64,000 bases of DNA from Lachnospiraceae bacterium (GTDB lineage Bacteria; Bacillota; Clostridia; Lachnospirales; Lachnospiraceae), in contig JAGBOC010000013.1 in NCBI GenBank assembly GCA_017634065.1, positions 17,366 to 81,365 on the forward strand, in the 5' to 3' direction. Below, in pieces: positions 1-6,249 of the stretch. A program made the position numbers and the translations under genes. Under the pieces are notes generated by a model. The model saw only the letters and a program-made list of their open reading frames with translations, did not search any database and was not told where the DNA came from. The first letter of the stretch is position 1, and each line of letters begins with the position of its first letter.

Positions 1-2
1 AT

Positions 3-452
3 TCAAAAAGTTATGAATCAAGATTTGAGATTTTAGCGCTGATTAGTTATTCGGCGTGTACTTTTTTCTTATCTATCGCCTATGGGAAGCCGACAGCATT
101 AAAAATAATTTCTTTAATCATATCTATTGTGCCGGGAGTAGTTGTTTTATTATTTAGTTATTTTGGAATTATGATGATTGGTTGGTCAGAAAATACAGTT
201 GTGAAAAAGATAGACTCCCCAAATAGAAAATATTATGTAGAATTAATTGATAATAATCAGGGTGCTCTTGGTGGTGCTACGCTTATAAATGTCGTAGAGG
301 GATTTGAGATTGATGCGATTATATTTAAAATCACAAAAAAACCGCGAAGGCTCTATGATGGAAAATGGGGCGAGTTTAATGATATGGATGTCTATTGGAA
401 AGATGATGATGTAGTAGTGATTAATGATAGGGAATATGATATAAGTAAGTAA
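3..452 (+). CDS. C-terminal part of a small membrane protein, DUF5412-like
   Basis: The reading frame is open from the window edge, so the start lies upstream; the GTG at 129 sits inside a membrane segment and is not a credible start. Two hydrophobic stretches are visible, one around LISYSACTFFLSIAYG and one spanning about 25 residues from ISLIISIVPGVV onward. They are followed by a soluble tail of about 80 residues with SPNRKYYVELIDNNQG, GGATL and a closing VYWKDDDVVVIND strand pair. That tail resembles the small DUF5412-type proteins of Firmicutes (SPDGKY ... GGAT ... IxW.dd.VxIN); this is my reading of the pattern, not a search result. No function is known. It converges on rsmA with only 6 bp between the stop codons and no visible terminator. 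Confidence 0.6.
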   Translation, partial: SKSYESRFEILALISYSACTFFLSIAYGKPTALKIISLIISIVPGVVVLLFSYFGIMMIGWSENTVVKKIDSPNRKYYVELIDNNQGALGGATLINVVEGFEIDAIIFKITKKPRRLYDGKWGEFNDMDVYWKDDDVVVINDREYDISK

Positions 453-458
453 AATATA

Positions 459-1331
459 TTAAGAATTATTTAGATAATTATATAGATTTTTATAATCTAA
501 AAGGGATAAGTTTTCAGCTCTGACATTTTCATCAAGTTTAAGTTTAGAAAATGCAGTGGCAAGAAGATTTTTATCATAACCAGCATTTGAAAGAGAATTA
601 AGAAGCTTCTTTCGCCTTTGAGCGAAGGAAGCTTTTATTAATTTGAATATTTTATCATTTTCTTCATCATAGGAAGATTTGCCATTTATAAAATCAATTT
701 TATTTTTCTCATTAAGAAACTCTTTATGCTTTGAAAAGTGGACAACTGCAGAGTCAACTTTAGGTTTTGGGAAAAAGCAGTCCTTTGATACAATCATTAT
801 CATTTCAGTATCTGCAAAAAAGTTGCAGACAAGAGTTAAGATGCCATAATCTTTGCCATTTGGTTTTGCGACTATTCTTTCGGCAACTTCTTTTTGCACC
901 ATTAGAGTCATCTCGCTCACATATGGATTTTGTAAAAGCATATTTATGATAGGTGATGTGATATAGTAAGGGAGATTAGCGACTACTTTTATTTTAGAGA
1001 AATCATCATTAAGATTTTTATTTGTTAGTTTTTGTTTATATTCAGTGAGGATAGTTTGAAAATCAAGATTCATAAAATCAGCATTTATGATAGATACATT
1101 TTCATACTCTTTTAAGTTATCTTTAAGTAAAGGTAAAAGAGTTTTATCTATCTCAACACTAACAACAAACTTCGACCTATTACATAGACATCTTGTGAGA
1201 GCCCCATTTCCAGGACCAATCTCAAGAACTAAATCATCTTTTGTGATGCCACTTTCGTCTGCTATATCTTCAAGCAAAAACTCATCAATAATGAAGTTCT
1301 GCCCAAGAGAATGTTTATGCTTAAATGACAT
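459..1331 (-). CDS. rsmA: 16S rRNA (adenine(1518)-N(6)/adenine(1519)-N(6))-dimethyltransferase RsmA
   Basis: This 290-residue protein has the full RsmA/KsgA signature: an N-terminal GQNFIIDEFLLEDI, SAM-binding motif I VLEIGPGNGALT, catalytic motif IV NLPYYITSPII, the VQKEVAERIVAKPN.KDYG segment and the FFPKPKVDSAVV motif. It uses S-adenosylmethionine to dimethylate two adjacent adenines in the 3' terminal hairpin of 16S rRNA during 30S assembly. The length is normal for the family. Its ATG overlaps the stop of the upstream carboxypeptidase-like gene by one base (TAATG on the minus strand), so the two are probably translationally coupled. Confidence 0.95.
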   Translation of the reverse strand: MSFKHKHSLGQNFIIDEFLLEDIADESGITKDDLVLEIGPGNGALTRCLCNRSKFVVSVEIDKTLLPLLKDNLKEYENVSIINADFMNLDFQTILTEYKQKLTNKNLNDDFSKIKVVANLPYYITSPIINMLLQNPYVSEMTLMVQKEVAERIVAKPNGKDYGILTLVCNFFADTEMIMIVSKDCFFPKPKVDSAVVHFSKHKEFLNEKNKIDFINGKSSYDEENDKIFKLIKASFAQRRKKLLNSLSNAGYDKNLLATAFSKLKLDENVRAENLSLLDYKNLYNYLNNS

Positions 1332-2530
1332 TATTTAACAGCCAAGTCTTCGGTAGTTGCTATCTTGCCAAATTCAAGAAGTTTTTTAGTGTCGCCAAAT
1401 TGCGAACCTTCTGCCTTCAAGACAACTGCTATAATATTATTGTTGTAGTAGCTCATCATAGATGAGATACACCATTTTGATGCATTTGTAAATGCAAGAC
1501 GACTGGCAGTGACATCAGCATTGTATGTTGAGTTGTCTGGATTAAGTTGAGTATTTTTAGACCAGAGATGAAGTTTTTCTCTTCTTCTTGAAGCAGGTAA
1601 TTCATATTCGTGTAAAGATAAAAGATTTATAAGTTCAGGATTTTCACAAACCTTTGCCATGATGATGGCCATATCAAGAGCAGTGCTTTCGTTATTGCCG
1701 ATACCAGATGGGTCTACAAAGTGAGTGTTAGTAAGTCCAAGGCTTGTGGCTGTCACATTCATCAAACTTACGAAATCATCTATACTATTTGATACATTTT
1801 CTGCCACAACATTTGCAGAATCTACAGCACCTTTTATAAACATAGAAGCAAGAGCATCTTTAAGAGTAATGGTGTCACCCACATCAAGAGCAGAGATGGA
1901 AGCATCTTTTGGAAGACCTTTAACGGCAGTTCTATTTACTTTTAGAATTGAATCCATCTTTAGGTATTGTGTAGCTATGTATGCTGTCATAAGATTTGTA
2001 AGACCAGAAGGATTGTATCTTGTGGTTTGGTCTTTGACTGCATAGATGTGTTTTGTATTTGCATTTATAAGTGCGTAAGATGGTGCTTGGGTTGCTTGAA
2101 CCTTTGCAGTAGTTATGGTTTTTGTGGTAAAATTAGAAAGGTTGATATTATTTGCAATATTGACACCAGTAGTATATGCGGTTTGTCCTACAAGAGAAGT
2201 TGCAGGTTGCTGTGTGGCTTGTGCCACTGGGCTTGTGACAGGTGTAGCAACATTATTTGCAGAAGTATTTGTAGCAGTTGGCTCTGCGATAACAATTTGT
2301 TTTATAGCTGCTATATCACCGCTTGTGATTTGCCCTGTGCCATTTATCTGGTTGAAGTCATAATCAGAGATGGCATTTGCTGATACCTCGCTACTTACTT
2401 TATTTGATGAGTAATCAAACGCAGCAGGACCATAGAGTTCAGTAAGACTTACATCATCGGCATTTGTAGTAAATGCCATAAAAAGTGATAAAACTAAAAT
2501 ATTAAGTTTTAAATAATTTACATTTTTCAT
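1331..2530 (-). CDS. Secreted D-alanyl-D-alanine carboxypeptidase (peptidase S11) homologue, probably catalytically inactive
   Basis: The protein has 399 residues, with a signal peptide (MKNVNYLKLNILVLSLFMAF, cleavage near TNA/DD), a Thr/Ala/Val-rich linker to about residue 145, then an S11 (DacA/DacF-like) penicillin-binding fold. Landmarks are PSYALINANTKHIYAVKD, MTAYIATQYLKMDSILKV, SLGLTNTHFVDPSGIGN and the end of the catalytic domain at LLEFGKIA. The three active-site motifs are altered. The SxxK box expected in PASLTKIMT reads PSGLTNLMT, so both the nucleophilic Ser and the Lys are gone. SxN is kept as SAN. KTG reads RLA in RLAFTNASKWC, which aligns with KTGYTxxAGxC. The family normally trims the terminal D-Ala of peptidoglycan stem peptides outside the membrane. 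I infer a non-catalytic, perhaps peptidoglycan-binding role. It is one-base coupled to rsmA. Confidence 0.85.
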   Translation of the reverse strand: MKNVNYLKLNILVLSLFMAFTTNADDVSLTELYGPAAFDYSSNKVSSEVSANAISDYDFNQINGTGQITSGDIAAIKQIVIAEPTATNTSANNVATPVTSPVAQATQQPATSLVGQTAYTTGVNIANNINLSNFTTKTITTAKVQATQAPSYALINANTKHIYAVKDQTTRYNPSGLTNLMTAYIATQYLKMDSILKVNRTAVKGLPKDASISALDVGDTITLKDALASMFIKGAVDSANVVAENVSNSIDDFVSLMNVTATSLGLTNTHFVDPSGIGNNESTALDMAIIMAKVCENPELINLLSLHEYELPASRRREKLHLWSKNTQLNPDNSTYNADVTASRLAFTNASKWCISSMMSYYNNNIIAVVLKAEGSQFGDTKKLLEFGKIATTEDLAVK

Positions 2531-2597
2531 AATGGCATAATTTTATCATAAAAAATAAAAAAAATAAAGCAATGAAAGTTTACGATAAAAAAGTTCT

Positions 2598-2625
2598 TTG
2601 TAATTAGTGAAAAATAAGATATAAT
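2598..2625 (+). promoter_or_regulatory. Predicted sigma-A promoter of pgi
   Basis: TTGTAA (2598-2603) and a perfect TATAAT (2620-2625) are separated by 16 bp. They lie about 65 bp upstream of the pgi start, which has a strong GGGAGG Shine-Dalgarno sequence. The region divides pgi from the divergent carboxypeptidase-like gene. Confidence 0.5.
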
Positions 2626-2689
2626 ATATAACTGGTCTAATTGACTTTATGAAACTTAAAAGTATATAAAATATTGGGAGGAAAAATAG

Positions 2690-4036
2690 ATGATTAAAGT
2701 AAGTTTTGAAAAGGCAGAGGAGATTAAAAATCTAAATAGCTTAAAGGAGACAGCAAAAAATAATTTAAATGATTTACTTGCTGGTAAAATTGATATGACA
2801 GGCTGGGTGGATCACCCTATAAAATATGACAAAGAAGAGTTTGCTCGAATAAAAGAAGTGGCTGAAGAAATAAAGAAAGAGGCAGAAGTACTTGTATCAA
2901 TAGGTATCGGCGGTTCATATCTTGGTGCGAAAGCTGCGATAGAATATCTTTCAGATTATTATAGCCATAGATCTGTAAGGACGAACAATAATGTAGGAAT
3001 GAGCAACAACGTAGGGGCGAGCAACAACGTAGGAACGAGCAACAATGTAGGGGCGAGCAACAACGTAGGGGCGAGCACTGCGAGCCCAAAAGGTGTAGAA
3101 GTAATATTTGTAGGAAATGGTTTATCAGAAAAATATTTAAAAGAAACTCTTGATTATGTAGAAGGAAAAAATTTCTATATAAATGTCATTTCTAAAAGTG
3201 GTGGAACTTTAGAACCAGCTGTTGCATTTGATAAGTTTAAAGCGCTCTGCGAAAAGAAATACGGAAAAGATGGTGCTAAAAAGAGAATAATAGCAACTAC
3301 TGATAAGGCAAAAGGCATCTTGAAAGAGGAAGCAAATAGAGAAGGATATAGAACTTTTGTAGTGCCAGATGATATAGGTGGTAGATATTCAGTATTATCT
3401 GCAGTGGGACTTGTACCTATAGCATGTGCAGGATTTGATATAGATAAACTTATGAAGGGTGCAGAAACAGCAAGAGCCATTTACACAGCAGTAGATGAAA
3501 ATAAAAATGATGCTATGAAATATGCAATCGTTAGAAATCTTTACTACAACGCAGGAAAAGACATCGAAGTATTTGCTACTTTAAGTCCAAATATGCAGTA
3601 TTTTGCCGAGTGGCTAAAACAACTTTTTGGAGAGTCAGAGTGTAAAGGAAATAAAGGTATCTTCCCTGCATCACTTAATATGACTGCTGACCTTCACTCT
3701 ATGGGCCAACTTATGCAAGAAGGAAAACGAAATATGTTTGAGACATTTATAATGATAGAAAATGACTATGATAAGGATAGAGTGAGATACAATGAAAAGT
3801 TTTTTGTAAATGATTTAAATGATATAGCACTTCGTGCAACTGAAAAAGCTCACCATACTGGCAATGTACCAGTTATAGAAATAAAAGTTGAAGAGCAAAA
3901 TGAAACTACTTTAGGAGAGCTTTTTTATTTCTTTGAGATGAGTTGTGCTATATCAGCACTTATTCTTGGAGTAAATCCATTTAACCAACCAGGTGTTGAG
4001 GAGTACAAGAAAAATATAAAAGAGTTGCTTGTATAA
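2690..4036 (+). CDS. pgi: Glucose-6-phosphate isomerase
   Basis: The protein has 448 residues and follows a GGGAGGAAAAATAG ribosome site. It interconverts glucose-6-phosphate and fructose-6-phosphate in glycolysis. Family motifs are clear: GIGGSYLGAKAAIEYL, the sugar-phosphate loop VISKSGGTLEP, GGRYSVLSAVGLVPIA, QLFGESECKGNKGIFPAS with the catalytic Glu, TADLHSMGQ with the catalytic His, and a C-terminal NPFNQPGVEEYKK with the active-site Lys. The phosphate loop is usually SKSGTTTEP or similar, so the Gly after SG is a small departure. The striking oddity is a run of five NNVGxS hexapeptides at about residues 100-129, just before the VEVIFVGNGLS strand, in what is normally a short surface loop. 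The rest of the length and motif order is normal, so the enzyme is probably functional. Confidence 0.95.
   Translation: MIKVSFEKAEEIKNLNSLKETAKNNLNDLLAGKIDMTGWVDHPIKYDKEEFARIKEVAEEIKKEAEVLVSIGIGGSYLGAKAAIEYLSDYYSHRSVRTNNNVGMSNNVGASNNVGTSNNVGASNNVGASTASPKGVEVIFVGNGLSEKYLKETLDYVEGKNFYINVISKSGGTLEPAVAFDKFKALCEKKYGKDGAKKRIIATTDKAKGILKEEANREGYRTFVVPDDIGGRYSVLSAVGLVPIACAGFDIDKLMKGAETARAIYTAVDENKNDAMKYAIVRNLYYNAGKDIEVFATLSPNMQYFAEWLKQLFGESECKGNKGIFPASLNMTADLHSMGQLMQEGKRNMFETFIMIENDYDKDRVRYNEKFFVNDLNDIALRATEKAHHTGNVPVIEIKVEEQNETTLGELFYFFEMSCAISALILGVNPFNQPGVEEYKKNIKELLV
2987..3076 (+). repeat. 18-bp minisatellite inside pgi
   Basis: There are five tandem 18-bp units of the form AACAACGTAGGGGCGAGC, each encoding NNVGxS with x = M, A, T, A, A. 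Units differ by one or a few substitutions and keep the frame. The insert lies in a surface loop of glucose-6-phosphate isomerase, and its G-rich strand differs in composition from the flanking AT-rich gene. Confidence 0.95.
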
Positions 4037-4070
4037 ATAGTCGTTGACAAGATATGATATACTATTTTTT
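4035..4070 (+). terminator. Weak terminator candidate after pgi
   Basis: AAATAGT (4035-4041) can pair with ACTATTT (4061-4067), and a run of six T ends at 4070. The loop is long (19 nt) and the stem AT-rich, so the call is tentative. Confidence 0.3.
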
Positions 4071-4086
4071 ATTGCAAATACTGAAG

Positions 4087-4115
4087 TTTCAAAGTGCAAA
4101 AATTGCATTTTGAAA
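4087..4115. repeat. Long hairpin between pgi and the toxin-antitoxin operon
   Basis: The arms TTTCAAAGTGCAA (4087-4099) and TTGCATTTTGAAA (4103-4115) pair over 13 positions with one G.U and a 3-nt loop. No T-run follows, so it is not a classical terminator. It sits just upstream of the relB promoter. Confidence 0.6.
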
Positions 4116-4135
4116 GAAATGGTATATGGGTAATC

Positions 4136-4164
4136 TTGACAAAGTACTAATATTGATTTATAAT
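4136..4164 (+). promoter_or_regulatory. Consensus sigma-A promoter of the relB-yoeB operon
   Basis: A perfect TTGACA (4136-4141), 17-bp spacer and perfect TATAAT (4159-4164). The -10 box overlaps the left arm of the palindromic operator that follows, which suits repression by the antitoxin or the complex. Confidence 0.85.
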
Positions 4165-4206
4165 ACATTGTAATAAATATCGCGCAAGTGTATTACAATG
4201 TATTAT
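4160..4206. promoter_or_regulatory. Operator: 16-bp perfect inverted repeat with nested palindromes
   Basis: The arms at 4160-4175 and 4191-4206 are exact reverse complements, with a 15-bp spacer. Each arm is itself nearly palindromic around TACATTGTA or TACAATGTA. This gives two similar dyad sites 31 bp apart, centre to centre (about three helical turns), the arrangement expected for cooperative binding by ribbon-helix-helix antitoxin dimers. The left site covers the -10 box. Confidence 0.8.
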
Positions 4207-4226
4207 GTTTAAAAGAGGTAAATAGT

Positions 4227-4481
4227 ATGTCAACAATTAGTGTTAGATTAGATCCAAACGACAAGCATTTATTTGAAGAGTTTTGCAATGATGTGGGGAT
4301 GAGTATTTCAACTGCAGTGAGTATGTTTGTAAAAAATGTAATCACCAACCAAAAACTCCCATTTAGTGTGGAAAGAGACCCATTTTATTCAAAAGAAAAT
4401 ATGAACCATTTAAGAAAGATTATTAATGACATTGAATCTGGAAATGCAAAACTAACATCACATGAATTGATAGAAGAATAG
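4227..4481 (+). CDS. relB: RelB/DinJ-family antitoxin
   Basis: I start this gene at ATG 4227, preceded by AAAAGAGGT with 7-nt spacing. A longer frame from 4188 would begin inside the operator and lacks a ribosome site. The 84-residue product opens with MSTISVRLDPNDKHLFEEFC and continues GMSISTAVSMFVKNVI, the beta strand and two helices of a ribbon-helix-helix DNA-binding domain typical of RelB/DinJ antitoxins. The C-terminal part (NHLRKIINDIESGNAKLTSHELIEE) would wrap the toxin. The toxin gene follows 10 bp later, and the pair lies under a palindromic operator, indicating autoregulation. Confidence 0.9.
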   Translation: MSTISVRLDPNDKHLFEEFCNDVGMSISTAVSMFVKNVITNQKLPFSVERDPFYSKENMNHLRKIINDIESGNAKLTSHELIEE

Positions 4482-4491
4482 GTGTTGTGTT

Positions 4492-4755
4492 ATGGAGCTA
4501 AAGTGGTATGAAAAAGCTTGGGATGAATATTTAGAATGGCAAGTAGAAGACAAGAAAACATTAAAAAAGATTAATTCATTGCTAAAAGATATACAAAGAA
4601 ATGGAAATAATGGAATAGGTAAAACAGAAGCACTATCGAAAGATTTAAGCGAATGGTATAGCAAGAGAATAAATGATAAAGACCGATTGGTATATAAGAT
4701 TAAAAATGGAGAAGTGATTATAGCATCTTGCAAAGGACATTATGATGATAAATAA
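4492..4755 (+). CDS. yoeB: YoeB/Txe-family mRNA interferase toxin
   Basis: The 87-residue protein aligns without gaps at its key positions to E. coli YoeB: W5, W10, W16, then Glu46 (KTEAL), Arg65 (DRLVY), His83 and Tyr84 (GHY), the catalytic set of this RelE-superfamily ribosome-dependent endoribonuclease. YoeB cleaves mRNA in the ribosomal A site. YoeB usually pairs with the Phd/YefM-type antitoxin, but here the partner is RelB/DinJ-type. The operon ends at a strong terminator whose stem begins inside the stop codon. Confidence 0.92.
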   Translation: MELKWYEKAWDEYLEWQVEDKKTLKKINSLLKDIQRNGNNGIGKTEALSKDLSEWYSKRINDKDRLVYKIKNGEVIIASCKGHYDDK

Positions 4756-4780
4756 TAGCGGAAATATCCGCTATTTTTTT
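4754..4780 (+). terminator. Rho-independent terminator of the relB-yoeB operon
   Basis: AATAGCGGA (4754-4762), loop AATA, TCCGCTATT (4767-4775), then a T-run to 4780. The 9-bp stem is perfect and overlaps the yoeB stop codon. Confidence 0.9.
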
Positions 4781-4814
4781 GTGAGAAAGTTTTCTTTATA
4801 TATTTATGAATTTG

Positions 4815-4823
4815 TGATAAAAT
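4815..4823 (+). promoter_or_regulatory. Extended -10 promoter of the structured RNA candidate
   Basis: TGATAAAAT at 4815-4823 is an extended -10 element (TGn plus TAAAAT). A weak -35 (TTTATA, 4795-4800) lies 17 bp upstream. Predicted transcription would begin near 4830, exactly where the closing stem of the RNA candidate begins. Confidence 0.5.
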
Positions 4824-4830
4824 AGCAAGT

Positions 4831-5028
4831 GCTACACTAACTAAATAATATTATGGGGAAACTATACCTAAAAATAGTTTCCTTACCAACAGATTAGTTC
4901 TAACGGAACGACATTTTTATTTGGTAAAAATGTGAGTTCACTAATAAGTTTCCGTTAGGACAATTTAGTTGGTGTAGCAACCTGGGAGCTCACAATTTTC
5001 AGTCGTAGCTTTCGGGCTGCGACTTTTT
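4831..5028 (+). ncRNA. Candidate structured non-coding RNA of about 200 nt, family not recognised
   Basis: No coding frame fits here. The strand folds into nested helices: P1 4831-4846 with 4963-4978 (16 bp, one G.U); P2 hairpin 4857-4865/4874-4882 (9 bp, A-rich loop); P3 4900-4908/4950-4958 (9 bp); P4 4911-4919/4925-4933 (9 bp, 5-nt loop). A likely pseudoknot pairs GAGTTC (4934-4939) inside P3 with GAGCTC (4986-4991) downstream of P1, extendable by CA/TG pairs. A terminator hairpin ends it. An extended -10 box places +1 at the base of P1. Size and pseudoknot recall abundant clostridial RNAs such as the raiA motif or 6S RNA, but I cannot assign a family. A MITE with 15-bp terminal inverted repeats is an alternative, though no target duplication is visible. 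Confidence 0.65.
5001..5028 (+). terminator. Terminator of the structured RNA candidate
   Basis: AGTCGTAGC (5001-5009) pairs with GCTGCGACT (5016-5024) with one G.U, loop TTTCGG, followed by TTTTT. The stem is GC-rich compared with its surroundings. Confidence 0.85.
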
Positions 5029-5053
5029 AATATATAAATACTATACTCAATTT

Positions 5054-5101
5054 ATCGCAGCTTGAGAGCAAGTATATCGTGGCTCTTGGGCTGCGATTTT
5101 T
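5054..5101 (+). terminator. Second, longer terminator-like hairpin
   Basis: Positions 5054-5069 pair with 5082-5097 over 16 bp using three G.U pairs, with a 12-nt loop, then a T-run. Its outer part (TCGCAGC...GCTGCGA) resembles the first terminator 30 nt upstream. It may be a backup terminator or the end of a second short RNA. The remaining bases to the methyltransferase start hold nothing I recognise. Confidence 0.6.
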
Positions 5102-5190
5102 AAATGTGAAAGGTGTATTAAAGTGTGTAACAATTTGTAAAAAGTTTTGTAGATGTATTAATAACAAGTTTATTGAGTAAAAGAGGTAAA

Positions 5191-6249
5191 ATGATATACG
5201 GATGTTCACTTTTTAGTAATGTAGGTATTGATGAAACATACTTTGAAAAAAACGGAATAAAAATGGTACTAGCTAATGAGTTGATAAATAAACGTTGTGA
5301 GTTTTATAAGTATCTATATCCTGATGCTGAAATGATTTGTGGAGACATAACACAATCATCAATTTTTGATATTTTAGTAAAAAAGTATAAAGAAAAAGGT
5401 TGTAAGTTTTTAATTGCAACACCTCCATGTCAAGGAATGAGCCAAGCAGGGAAAATGGATGAAAATGATATTAGAAATAGATTAATCATTGATACAATAC
5501 AATTTATAAAAGAAACTTTGCCTGATAATATATTAATAGAAAATGTTCCAGGTATATTAAAGTTCTCAATAAATGTAAATGGAAAATATGTAAAAATCAT
5601 AGATTATATATCTAGTGAATTAAGTAAATTGAAATATTTTATCAATTATTCTGTTTTAGATGCTGCTGATTATGGAACACCACAATACCGTAGACGAGCA
5701 ATTTTTTTAATATCAAAATATAAAAAATGGGAGTTCCCTGAAAAACAACCGTTAATAACAGTTAGAGATGCTATAGGTGATTTACCGAGCCTAGAAAGTG
5801 GAGAAAAATCAAATCTTAAATATCACAATGCGAAGGAACATAATAAAAACCATATTTTGTGGATGAAACATACTCCTACTGGAAAAACAGCATTAGATAA
5901 TACTATTTTTTTTCCAAATAAAAATGGTAGAAAAATAAAAGGATATAATACTACATATAAGAGAATTGATTGGGATAGACCAGCACCAACAATAACGATG
6001 TGTAATGGTGGCATCTCTTCCCAGAACAATGTGCATCCAGGTAGATTATTAAAAGATGGGACTTATTCAGATGCGCGAGTTTTAACAATTTTAGAACTAT
6101 TGAGATTAACCGGATTACCTGACAACTGGAATATACCACAAAATGCATCTGATAATTTAATTAGACAAGTTATAGGGGAAGCATTCCCTCCCAAATTTGC
6201 AGAAGCAATGATACAAACTATGCCAAGAAAGGAGAATAAAAATGGATAA
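5191..6249 (+). CDS. DNA (cytosine-5-)-methyltransferase of a type II restriction-modification system
   Basis: I prefer ATG 5191, with AAGAGG just upstream. A TTG at 5173 would add six residues but has no ribosome site. The 352-residue protein has the C5-MTase order: motif I GCSLFSNVGIDETYFEKNG, motif IV ATPPCQGMSQAG with the nucleophilic Cys at about residue 80, motif VI ILIENVPGIL, motif VIII QYRRRAIFL, a target-recognition segment around IDWDRPAPTITM, and motifs IX-X LLRLTGLPDNW...RQVIGEAFPPKFAEAM. It transfers a methyl group from SAM to C5 of cytosine in a specific site that I cannot predict. The next gene, an HNH endonuclease, overlaps it by 8 bp, so this is the protective half of a restriction-modification pair. 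Confidence 0.93.
   Translation: MIYGCSLFSNVGIDETYFEKNGIKMVLANELINKRCEFYKYLYPDAEMICGDITQSSIFDILVKKYKEKGCKFLIATPPCQGMSQAGKMDENDIRNRLIIDTIQFIKETLPDNILIENVPGILKFSINVNGKYVKIIDYISSELSKLKYFINYSVLDAADYGTPQYRRRAIFLISKYKKWEFPEKQPLITVRDAIGDLPSLESGEKSNLKYHNAKEHNKNHILWMKHTPTGKTALDNTIFFPNKNGRKIKGYNTTYKRIDWDRPAPTITMCNGGISSQNNVHPGRLLKDGTYSDARVLTILELLRLTGLPDNWNIPQNASDNLIRQVIGEAFPPKFAEAMIQTMPRKENKNG

Noticed and set aside
129-452. A complete 107-residue gene starting at GTG 129
   Set aside because: The same frame is open back to the window edge and continues a second hydrophobic helix, so the gene starts upstream and is only partial here.
2987-3076. CRISPR array
   Set aside because: The 18-bp units are directly tandem with no spacers and encode in-frame hexapeptides of pgi.
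4831-4978. Retron (msr-msd) reading of the structured RNA
   Set aside because: An outer inverted repeat with inner hairpins is retron-like, but there is no reverse transcriptase nearby and the element has its own terminator.
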